Origin: Chitinophaga pinensis
GTDB lineage: Bacteria; Bacteroidota; Bacteroidia; Chitinophagales; Chitinophagaceae
Assembly: GCA_902167325.1 (NCBI GenBank)
Contig: LR632930.1
Location: 1,116,001-1,180,000, forward strand
Direction of reading: 5' to 3'
Length of the DNA stretch: 64,000 nt
Shown: in pieces, positions 42,284 to 48,911 of the stretch
How the letters are laid out: every line of letters starts with the position of its first letter
Position numbering within the stretch: the first letter of the stretch is position 1
Made by a program: the position numbers and the translations under genes
Notes under the pieces: model-generated
What the model was told of the DNA's origin: nothing
Seen by the model: the letters and a program-made list of their open reading frames with translations, nothing else
Database searches by the model: none

Positions 42284-43837
42284 ATGCATCTACATAAAAA
42301 GATATCCATCCTCGCCCTGTCTGCCCTTTCCCTTGGCGCCTGCACGAAGCTCGACGAGAAACTGGGCTCCACACTGGAGCGGTCTCAGGCCGAAAAAGTG
42401 ATCAAAGTAAACTCACTGCTGATCAATGCTTATAATGATATGCAGCTACCCTATCAGGATCAGTCCAACTTCTGGGCGCTGCAGGAAATGCCGTCTGACG
42501 AAGCTGTGGCTCCCACACGCGGTGGCGACTGGGACGATAACGGTGTGTGGCGGTCCCTGAAGCTTCATACCTGGACGCCTGAGCATTCCATGATCCAGGC
42601 TTCGTTTACAAACCTGCTGTTACTGCAGTTTTCTGCTACCAATGTGCTCAACTTCCAGCCTTCGAAACAACAGGCTGCTGAAGCCCGCTTCATCCGCGCG
42701 CTTTGCATGTTCTCAACACTCGACGGATGGGGGCAGGTACCTTACCGCGAGCCTAATGAGAACCTGCTGCTTCCTCCTAAAGTGCTGAGTGCAACAGACG
42801 CTATCACTTTCATCATCGCTGAACTGAATGCCATTATACCTGATCTCCCCGAGCGTTCCGGCACGGTAAAGGCATGGACGGCCAATAAAGATGCGGGCCG
42901 CACTTTGCTCATGAAATGTTACCTCAACAAAGGCGCTTTCCTGAACAGGGCCGCTCCCACATTTGATGCGGCAGATATGCAGCAGGTGATCACCCTCGCC
43001 GATCAGATCATTGGCTCCGGCAGGTATAGCCTTGCAAATAATTACTTCGATAACCTGGCCTACAACAATGATGTAATTGGTACCGAGAATATTTTCACGC
43101 AGCAGAACGGTCCCGGCCTGAGCACCATCCGCGGTGGCAATGCGGCCTTCTGCCATTGGGCACCCACATTGCATTATCATCAAATGCCCAGTGGCTGGAA
43201 TGGTTTCGCCACCGTGTCTGACTTCTATGATAAGTTTGAAGCAACAGATACCCGCCGTGGCGTGGCATATGCTGGTGTAACGGATGTGAGCGGTACGCGT
43301 GTTGGATTCCTCATTGGTCAGCAATTCGATAAAAACGGCACTGCGCTGAAAGACCGTAAAGGCAACAACCTCGCATTCACCCGCGATCTGAAGCTTTCCG
43401 AAGCAGGAACAGATCTGGAAATTAAAGGTATCCGCGTGGTAAAATATCCACCCGATATGGTGACCGATGGCGGGCATAATAGTAATAACGCCAGCAACGA
43501 CTGGGTGTTTTTCCGACTGGGTGATGTGATGCTCATGAAAGCAGAAGCGCAACTGCGTACCGGCAGTGCAGCAGGACTGGCCATTGTTAACCAGCTGCGT
43601 GTAAAACGTGGTGCCACACCTTTCGTTACCCTCACACTGGCTAACCTGCTCGATGAGCGCGGCCGTGAGTTGTATTGGGAAGGATGGCGCCGGCAGGATC
43701 TCATCCGGTTCGGTAAGTTCCTCGATCCATGGCAGCTCAAGCCAACCGATGATCCCAGAAACCTCCTGTTTCCCATACCTGTAAACGATCTGGCTGTTAA
43801 CCCCAATCTGAAACAGAATCCGGGATATACTAAGTAA
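42284..43837 (+). CDS. SusD/RagB-family nutrient-binding lipoprotein
   Basis: 517 residues with lipobox LGAC (C20). Helical TPR-like scaffold segments include AEARFIRALCMFSTLDGWGQ and the C-terminal ELYWEGWRRQDLIRFGKF and LFPIPVNDLAVNPNLKQNPG, hallmarks of SusD. It sits on the cell surface as the lid of the SusC transporter and binds the target glycan. It is 24 bp after SusC and about 80 bp before the GH31 gene, in one transcription unit. Confidence 0.94.
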   Translation: MHLHKKISILALSALSLGACTKLDEKLGSTLERSQAEKVIKVNSLLINAYNDMQLPYQDQSNFWALQEMPSDEAVAPTRGGDWDDNGVWRSLKLHTWTPEHSMIQASFTNLLLLQFSATNVLNFQPSKQQAAEARFIRALCMFSTLDGWGQVPYREPNENLLLPPKVLSATDAITFIIAELNAIIPDLPERSGTVKAWTANKDAGRTLLMKCYLNKGAFLNRAAPTFDAADMQQVITLADQIIGSGRYSLANNYFDNLAYNNDVIGTENIFTQQNGPGLSTIRGGNAAFCHWAPTLHYHQMPSGWNGFATVSDFYDKFEATDTRRGVAYAGVTDVSGTRVGFLIGQQFDKNGTALKDRKGNNLAFTRDLKLSEAGTDLEIKGIRVVKYPPDMVTDGGHNSNNASNDWVFFRLGDVMLMKAEAQLRTGSAAGLAIVNQLRVKRGATPFVTLTLANLLDERGRELYWEGWRRQDLIRFGKFLDPWQLKPTDDPRNLLFPIPVNDLAVNPNLKQNPGYTK

Positions 43838-43918
43838 AGACTGAACAGGAAAATATCCAGGCAGGGGGCGGTAATGACGCCCTCTGCTGGATTCTTTTTG
43901 CACAAAAACAAGCGAGAT

Positions 43919-46363
43919 ATGACCGGCAGAATGATTTGCTTTTGCCTCCTGGTAGCCGTTACTGCAGCGGCGCAGCAGGTGGTGACACCTGGAAATGTGA
44001 CCGATGTGAAGATCTCGGGTCAAACCATCCGCATCACGGCGGCCAATGCCCGGGCGGAAGTAACCGCATGGTCGCACAGCGTGGTACGTGTACGGATGAG
44101 CAGGCAGGCGCTGGAGAAAGATTTTTCCTACGCCGTGGTTGCCACACCACAAAACTTCGCACCCGTCATCACCCAGAATGCTGATGAGATAAGGCTGGAA
44201 ACCGATTCCCTCGTAACACGCATCGGTAAGCAACCTTTTTCCATCACATTCCTCACGAGAAAAGGAGAAGTACTGCAGGCCGATGAGCCGGGCCTTGGCA
44301 CCTCCTGGATAGGAGAAGAAGTAACTGCCTACAAAACCATGCAGGATGGAGAAAGGTTTATCGGGCTTGGAGAAAAGACCGGTAACCTCGACCGGCGCGG
44401 CAGTTCCTACACCAACTGGAACACCGATGCGTTCGGGTACACCGTTAATCAGGATCCCATCTACGCCACTATCCCATTTTACATCGGCATACATCACGGC
44501 AAAAGCTACGGCCTGTTTTTCGATAACAGTTATCGCACGAATTTCAACTTCGGCGCCAGCAATAACCGCTTCGCATCCTTTTCCGCCAACAGCGGCGAAA
44601 TGAATTACTACTTCATCCATCAACCCGAAGTATCGGGTATCATCACTGCGTACACCTGGCTTACGGGGCGTATGCACATGCCGCCGTTATGGAGCCTTGG
44701 CTACCAGCAGAACCGGTATAGCTACTATCCGGAGGCGGAAGTGATGCGGATTGCGCAAACCATGCGGGAAAAGCAGATACCTGCAGATGGCATTACGCTC
44801 GATATTCACTATATGGATGCGTACAAATTATTTACCTGGAACAAACAACGCTTCCCCGATCCCGCAGGTATGAACGCCCGGCTGCGTAAAATGGGTTTCC
44901 GCACTACCGTGATCGTTGACCCCGGCATTAAAACCGAAGCAGGATATCATGCTTATGAAAGCGGGAAGAAGGAAGATGTTTTCATCAAATATTCCGATGG
45001 ACAGTATTACACCGGCCAGGTATGGCCCGGCTGGTGCCACTTCCCGGACTTCACTGGTCCGAAAGGCCGCAACTGGTGGAAAGAGCAGGTGAAAAGTTTT
45101 ACGGCGGCCGGTGTGGATGGATTGTGGAACGATATGAATGAGATCGCTACCTGGGGGCAGAACATGCCCGATAATGTGTTGTTTGATTTTGAAGGGAGAA
45201 CTGCTACACACCGCCAGGCGCATAACGTTTACGGGCTTGCCATGGTACAGGCCAGTTATGAAGGTGCCCGTGCCTCTATGCAGGGCAGGCGGCCCTTTCT
45301 CCTCACCCGTGCAGGATACGCCGGCCTGCAGCGTTATACCGCCATCTGGACGGGCGATAACCGGGCGGAAGATGACCATATGTTGCTGGGTGTGCGGCTG
45401 ATGAACAGTCTCGGTCTCAGCGGTGTTGCATTTTCCGGCATGGACATTGGCGGGTTTACAGGCAATGGTTCCCCCGCACTCTATGCCCGCTGGATTCAAC
45501 TGGGGGCTTTTTTACCGTACTGCCGCAGTCACACTGGTATCAATACCAAATCTGCCGAGCCATGGGCTTTCGGGGAAGAAGTGCTGGAGATTGCGCGGAA
45601 CTACATCAACCTGCGTTACCGGCTGCTGCCGTACCTCTATTCCGGTTTTCATGAAGCCTCCGTATCCGGTATGCCGCTTATGCGTACCCTCGCCATCGGC
45701 TGGACGCATGAACCCCTTGTGTACGATCCCCGGTTCCAGAACCAGTTCCTCCTGGGAGATGGCATCATGGTGGCCCCCTTCGACAGTAAGCAGCCTTATG
45801 CCCCGGTATACCTCCCGCCCGGCACATGGTATAATCTCTACAACGATACCGTTGCCACCGGCGGACAGGAGCAAATGCTGACGCTTGGGATGCATACCCT
45901 TCCGGTATATATCCGGGAAAGCAGTATTATACCCATGCAGTCGCTGGTGCAAACCACGGCGGAAAAACCTTCAGACACGCTGTTCCTGCATGTCTATAAG
46001 GGCAACCGCAACAACAGGTTTGAATATTATGAAGATGATGGTGAAACATATGCTTATGAAAAAGGCGCGAGCTACCGGCGGGTAATTGAATATCGGCCTG
46101 CTGAAAACAGTTTATTACTCGAAAAGCCCCTTGCCGGCACGGCTTCTCACTTCCGGCATATACAACTCGTATTGCATGGATTTGGAAAAGATGTGGTGAA
46201 GGTAAACGGGGCAGAAAGAAAGCTGGATGCGGGAGGCTGGGTGGCAGTACAGCCGGTATCGCGCTTCGATCCGCAGGGAGTGGCCAATCCTGTCGTGAAA
46301 TGCGTTGTAAAAACGTTGACGCTGGCCAACGATAATCAGTCCATAACTATAAACGTGGAATAA
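43919..46363 (+). CDS. Glycoside hydrolase family 31 enzyme (alpha-glucosidase type)
   Basis: About 814 residues with a signal peptide (LLVAVTAAAQ). An N-terminal beta-sandwich precedes a (beta/alpha)8 barrel. The GH31 nucleophile motif DGLWNDMNEIATWG and the second signature FSGMDIGGFTGNGSPALYAR with LPYCRSHTG are present, followed by C-terminal beta domains. GH31 enzymes hydrolyse alpha-glucosides or alpha-xylosides; substrate cannot be fixed by eye. In this SusCD context it likely trims imported oligosaccharides in the periplasm, suggesting an alpha-glucan or alpha-glucoside locus. I chose the ATG at 43919 because it precedes the signal peptide; the frame is open from 43874. Confidence 0.93.
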   Translation: MTGRMICFCLLVAVTAAAQQVVTPGNVTDVKISGQTIRITAANARAEVTAWSHSVVRVRMSRQALEKDFSYAVVATPQNFAPVITQNADEIRLETDSLVTRIGKQPFSITFLTRKGEVLQADEPGLGTSWIGEEVTAYKTMQDGERFIGLGEKTGNLDRRGSSYTNWNTDAFGYTVNQDPIYATIPFYIGIHHGKSYGLFFDNSYRTNFNFGASNNRFASFSANSGEMNYYFIHQPEVSGIITAYTWLTGRMHMPPLWSLGYQQNRYSYYPEAEVMRIAQTMREKQIPADGITLDIHYMDAYKLFTWNKQRFPDPAGMNARLRKMGFRTTVIVDPGIKTEAGYHAYESGKKEDVFIKYSDGQYYTGQVWPGWCHFPDFTGPKGRNWWKEQVKSFTAAGVDGLWNDMNEIATWGQNMPDNVLFDFEGRTATHRQAHNVYGLAMVQASYEGARASMQGRRPFLLTRAGYAGLQRYTAIWTGDNRAEDDHMLLGVRLMNSLGLSGVAFSGMDIGGFTGNGSPALYARWIQLGAFLPYCRSHTGINTKSAEPWAFGEEVLEIARNYINLRYRLLPYLYSGFHEASVSGMPLMRTLAIGWTHEPLVYDPRFQNQFLLGDGIMVAPFDSKQPYAPVYLPPGTWYNLYNDTVATGGQEQMLTLGMHTLPVYIRESSIIPMQSLVQTTAEKPSDTLFLHVYKGNRNNRFEYYEDDGETYAYEKGASYRRVIEYRPAENSLLLEKPLAGTASHFRHIQLVLHGFGKDVVKVNGAERKLDAGGWVAVQPVSRFDPQGVANPVVKCVVKTLTLANDNQSITINVE

Positions 46364-46388
46364 TTCCTTTAGTAAGGAAAGTAAAGAC

Positions 46389-46418
46389 GCCGCTCCATTT
46401 ACATGGGGCGGCCTTTTT
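46389..46418 (+). terminator. Terminator of the SusCD/GH31 operon
   Basis: GCCGC-t-CCAT (46389-46398) pairs with ATGG-g-GCGGC (46403-46412), followed by CTTTTT. It lies 25 bp after the GH31 stop. Confidence 0.88.
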
Positions 46419-46496
46419 ATTTTATCCCATCAGGATTATTACTTCAACTGTACTTGTTTTCTGGTTAATCCTGGAATAAGATATCTAAAAAACAAC

Positions 46497-46582
46497 TATA
46501 ACCCACCTTAAAGCTACCCTTTTAAAGGGTGGCTCAAAGGTGGCTTATAGGTGGCTCAAAGGTATCTCAAAGGTAGCTCACA
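46497..46582 (+). repeat. 11-bp repeat array with inverted left units
   Basis: Five + oriented units run head-to-tail from 46528: GGTGGCTCAAA, GGTGGCTTATA, GGTGGCTCAAA, GGTATCTCAAA, GGTAGCTCACA. To their left, two units are in reverse orientation and in exact 11-bp phase: 46497-46507 reads as GGTGGGTTATA on the - strand and 46508-46518 as GGTAGCTTTAA. The 9-bp junction CTTTTAAAG (46519-46527) is palindromic around its centre. The array lies in the ~300-bp gene-free gap between the GH31 operon and the tRNA cluster. Confidence 0.88.
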
Positions 46583-46716
46583 TGACAATTAACTGACAGT
46601 ATTTGTGGCCTTAACTATGATTATCAAATAGGCTAATGGCAGGTTATCACGGAATTTCCCGGAGTGTTACCCTAAAATGGGCTCCCATGAGGCAGAAGTG
46701 CCTGATTTAAGGACAC

Positions 46717-46749
46717 AAAAAGGGCCATCTCAAACAAGTGAGACGGCCC
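46717..46749 (-). terminator. Terminator of the tRNA-like cluster
   Basis: On the - strand GGGCCGTCTCA (46749-46739) pairs with TGAGATGGCCC (46732-46722) around CTTGTT, followed by TTTTT. It is placed 65 bp beyond the last tRNA-like gene. Confidence 0.85.
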
Positions 46750-46813
46750 GGGCTTCTGGGGTTGGGTTAACAGGATGAAACTAACCATTCACAGGTATAG
46801 GCTAAGAAAAGCG

Positions 46814-46883
46814 AACACCAGGGGGAATCGAACCCTCGCCTTCCGGACCAAAACCGGACGTTCTACTGCTGAACTACTGGTGT
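46814..46883 (-). tRNA. tRNA-Gln (TTG), slightly short
   Basis: About 70 nt. Acceptor ACACCAG pairs with CTGGTGT. The D-arm is GTTC-AGCAGTA-GAAC, the anticodon stem TCCGG/CCGGA is perfect with loop TTTTGGT (TTG), and the T-loop is TTCGATT. The T-stem is one base short or carries an A-C mismatch, because only five C follow the loop. CCA is not encoded. The 20-nt block GAGGGTTCGATTCCCCCTGG is identical in the third and fifth genes of this cluster. Confidence 0.75.
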
Positions 46884-46902
46884 ATGTAGGGTAAACAAAC
46901 AA

Positions 46903-46977
46903 TGGTGGACCAGGCACGAATCGAACGTGCGTTTCACAGGTTTTGTACCGGCTGTAATCCCACTATACTACAGGTCC
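46903..46977 (-). tRNA. tRNA-like gene, anticodon undetermined, CCA encoded
   Basis: Acceptor GGACCTG/CTGGTCC pairs except T6-T67. The T-arm GCACG-TTCGATT-CGTGC is perfect, and discriminator A is followed by an encoded CCA (46905-46903). The anticodon arm is aberrant: GCCGG/CCTGT has a mismatch, and the 7-nt loop TACAAAA has A at the position of the near-invariant T33. The D-arm block GTATAGTGGGATTAC is shared with the fourth gene. It may be a degenerate tRNA or a tRNA-like RNA. Confidence 0.5.
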
Positions 46978-46985
46978 TGTTTTAA

Positions 46986-47057
46986 GTGCGCCAGGGGGAA
47001 TCGAACCCTCCACTTCCGGTGAATCAACCGGGGTACTTCCGTTATAACTATAGCGCC
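46986..47057 (-). tRNA. tRNA-like gene, anticodon undetermined, non-standard anticodon loop
   Basis: Acceptor GGCGCTA/TGGCGCA pairs except at 1-72. The T-arm is the same block as in the first and fifth genes. The anticodon arm can fold only as CCGG with an 8-nt loop TTGATTCA, or CCGGT/ACCGG with a 6-nt loop; neither is canonical. A tRNA search tool may call GAT or TTC, but I cannot decide. Confidence 0.5.
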
Positions 47058-47079
47058 ATATTAAAGAGGCAACAAGGAT

Positions 47080-47150
47080 GAAAGCCGGCAGGAATCGAAC
47101 CTGCGTTTCCCGGCCTTTTACCGGGCGTAATCCCACTATACGACGCACAC
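47080..47150 (-). tRNA. tRNA-like gene with unpaired acceptor arm
   Basis: D-arm block GTATAGTGGGATTAC, perfect anticodon stem CCCGG/CCGGG with loop TAAAAGG (no T33), and perfect T-stem GCAGG/CCTGC. The 5' strand GTGTGCG cannot pair with the 3' strand CGGCTTT beyond two bases. Instead the 5' region pairs with the 3' trailer of the neighbouring tRNA-His gene (CACCCAT with ATGGGTG). It is probably a pseudogene or chimera. Confidence 0.45.
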
Positions 47151-47178
47151 CCATTCACAGGTGTTGGGTTAACACATG

Positions 47179-47249
47179 GGTGCCAGGGGGAATCGAACCC
47201 TCGCTATCCGGACCACAACCGGACGTTCTGCCACTGAACTACAGGCACC
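47179..47249 (-). tRNA. tRNA-His (GTG)
   Basis: G-1 is opposite C73, as required for histidine. Acceptor GTGCCTG/CTGGCAC pairs except T6-T67. The D-arm is GTTC-AGTGGCA-GAAC and the anticodon stem TCCGG/CCGGA is perfect with loop TTGTGGT (GTG). The T-arm block is identical to two cluster mates and has the same one-base shortage. First gene of the cluster in the direction of transcription. Confidence 0.75.
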
Positions 47250-47251
47250 AT

Positions 47252-47288
47252 AAAAAAGGCCCGGCCGCGCATGCTGCACGACCGGGCC
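47252..47288 (-). terminator. GC-rich terminator upstream of the tRNA-like cluster
   Basis: On the - strand GGCCCGG (47288-47282) pairs with CCGGGCC (47264-47258), followed by TTTTTT. It lies 3 bp before the 5' end of tRNA-His, so it would stop transcripts entering the cluster from the right, or act as a leader attenuator of the cluster. Confidence 0.8.
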
Positions 47289-47405
47289 GGAAAACCCGTC
47301 ACCGTTTAAAGGTGACAAGCTACGTTTGTCGTGCGGATGAAGAATCATCCCCATTTGTCCATTGTGTATGTCTAATTCTTATGTATAGCATTAGCCGTGA
47401 AAATT

Positions 47406-47434
47406 AAAAAGGCCCCGCAATTGCTTGCGGGGCC
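47406..47434 (-). terminator. Strong terminator of a small - strand transcript
   Basis: GGCCCCGCAA (47411-47420) and TTGCGGGGCC (47425-47434) are perfect 10-bp arms with a 4-nt loop. On the - strand the stem is followed by TTTTT. Confidence 0.9.
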
Positions 47435-47462
47435 TCAGTTATATTGGATTCTTTTTATCGTA

Positions 47463-47555
47463 TTATCCATGCATAACCTGCTCCGCATAAAGGCCCTCCG
47501 CCGCTGAGAAGCGTGCCGGATGTTGAATGCCTGTATGTTGAAAACTGAGTTGCAT
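47463..47555 (-). CDS. Possible 30-residue peptide or small RNA
   Basis: A short frame (MQLSFQHTGIQHPARF to EQVMHG) lies between a candidate promoter at 47581-47611 and a strong terminator at 47406-47434, giving a transcript of about 170 nt. The peptide resembles nothing I recognise and has no membrane segment or signal. The unit could equally be a non-coding RNA; the promoter-terminator pairing is better supported than the peptide. Confidence 0.3.
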   Translation of the reverse strand: MQLSFQHTGIQHPARFSAAEGLYAEQVMHG

Positions 47556-47580
47556 GACTGCGGTTATTTATTTGATGATG

Positions 47581-47611
47581 CAAAGATGAAACGAATTTTG
47601 GATATTTAAAA
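47581..47611 (-). promoter_or_regulatory. Candidate promoter of the small - strand transcript
   Basis: Read on the - strand: TTTT (47611-47608), 19 bp, CATCTTTG (47588-47581), near the TTTG-N19-TAnnTTTG consensus. Confidence 0.4.
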
Positions 47612-47721
47612 GCGGTGCACATCTTCTGCGCGAAAGTTTCGTGCGGAAGTATGCAACTTCCCGCATCCATGTGCGTCTTTAGGACGAATTCAATTGATCA
47701 TTTTGTAGCAAAACCCCTGCT

Positions 47722-48852
47722 ATGCAATCCATCCAACCCGCCCTGCTCTTCCGATATTTTGTGGTGGCAGGCCTCATCAATACCGCTGTGTTTGCGGTGC
47801 TATTGTTATCGCGCCGCCGGCAGGCTGCGCCTTCTATGCTGCTGCTGGCATTGATGGTACTTGTATCATTCCAGGCGCTGCTCAATGCATTCGATCACCG
47901 CGATTTCTTCCTCACTTTCCCCCATCTTAGCCGTGTATCGTGGCTGAACCTGACATTGGTAGGTCCACTGGTATACCTGTTTACCCGTAAAATGACCGGC
48001 GGCGGTCCCCGCTTTCGATGGGCCGATGCGTTGCATATCCTCCCTTTCCTCACGGCTTCCATTATCCTGGCGCCATGGTTTCTGCAAACTGCGGAGGCAA
48101 AGCGCAGGCTGCTGCAGGACTTCGACGGTCTTTCCCGACTCGACTTTGGGTGGATCAATCAGGCTAACCTCTGCCTGATCACCATGTATCTCCTTGCTTC
48201 GGTTGTAAGACTAAAACAATGGGAACGCAGTCTGCCCGCAAGCCCGCATACTGTACAGACACTACGCATGCAATGGATGCGCCGCTTCCTGGGGGCTTTG
48301 CTGCTAATCCTGGGGATTTCTGCACTTGGGTTCTTTGGCCGTAAGTGGAATATCCCGGGTATCACACATTTCTATCATTACAATTATGCTGCTATTGTAT
48401 TGCTCGTTTACTGGCTGGCTGCCAGGTGTCAGACGGTGCCGGAGCTATTTACCGAGGAAGAGCAAAAGGAGGAGAAGAAATACCGGAAATCTGGCCTTGC
48501 TGCTCCGGCAGCCCTATATGGTAAGTTATGCCACCTTATGAAGGAGCAGCGCCCATACCTCGATCCGGAACTTACACATGCTTCACTGGCCGATATGCTG
48601 GGCATTCAGAAGCATAACCTCTCACAGGTTATCAACGAACAGTCCGGCGGCACTTATTTCGAATTCGTGAACAGTTACCGCGTGGAGGAAGTGAAACGTA
48701 TGTTGGCCGATCCGGGAAAGCAACACCTCAGCATACTGGGCATCGCCATGGAATGCGGATTCCAGAGCAAAGCCACATTTAATGCCGCTTTCCGGAAAAT
48801 AACCGGTACTACCCCTTCAGCATGGCAACAATCCCTGCGATTAGAGGTATGA
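47722..48852 (+). CDS. Membrane-bound AraC-family regulator
   Basis: 376 residues. The first ~235 contain about seven hydrophobic segments (YFVVAGLINTAVFAVLLLS, MLLLALMVLVSFQALLNAF, LILGISALGFFG). The cytoplasmic C-terminus carries an AraC helix-turn-helix: HASLADMLGIQKHNLSQVIN and LSILGIAMECGFQSKATFNA, ending TTPSAWQQSLR. Such multi-pass AraC regulators are common in Bacteroidota and presumably sense a membrane or extracytoplasmic signal. The S41 protease gene starts 60 bp downstream and may be co-transcribed or controlled by it. Confidence 0.88.
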   Translation: MQSIQPALLFRYFVVAGLINTAVFAVLLLSRRRQAAPSMLLLALMVLVSFQALLNAFDHRDFFLTFPHLSRVSWLNLTLVGPLVYLFTRKMTGGGPRFRWADALHILPFLTASIILAPWFLQTAEAKRRLLQDFDGLSRLDFGWINQANLCLITMYLLASVVRLKQWERSLPASPHTVQTLRMQWMRRFLGALLLILGISALGFFGRKWNIPGITHFYHYNYAAIVLLVYWLAARCQTVPELFTEEEQKEEKKYRKSGLAAPAALYGKLCHLMKEQRPYLDPELTHASLADMLGIQKHNLSQVINEQSGGTYFEFVNSYRVEEVKRMLADPGKQHLSILGIAMECGFQSKATFNAAFRKITGTTPSAWQQSLRLEV

Positions 48853-48911
48853 GCCAATGGGTACGGTCGACAGAACACTCCATGGCAGCTAGTTTTGCAT
48901 AAAAAAAGATA

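Noticed and set aside
42713..44677. A 654-codon open frame on the - strand opposite the SusD and GH31 genes
   Set aside because: It is antisense to two certain genes, has no family resemblance or signal, and open antisense frames are expected from the codon bias here.
46419..46496. A small gene between the GH31 terminator and the repeat array
   Set aside because: No start codon with a plausible frame or ribosome-binding context is visible; the stretch is AT-rich and featureless.
47169..47354. A 61-codon - strand frame overlapping tRNA-His
   Set aside because: It is a read-through of the tRNA gene and terminator sequence; the tRNA explains the conservation.
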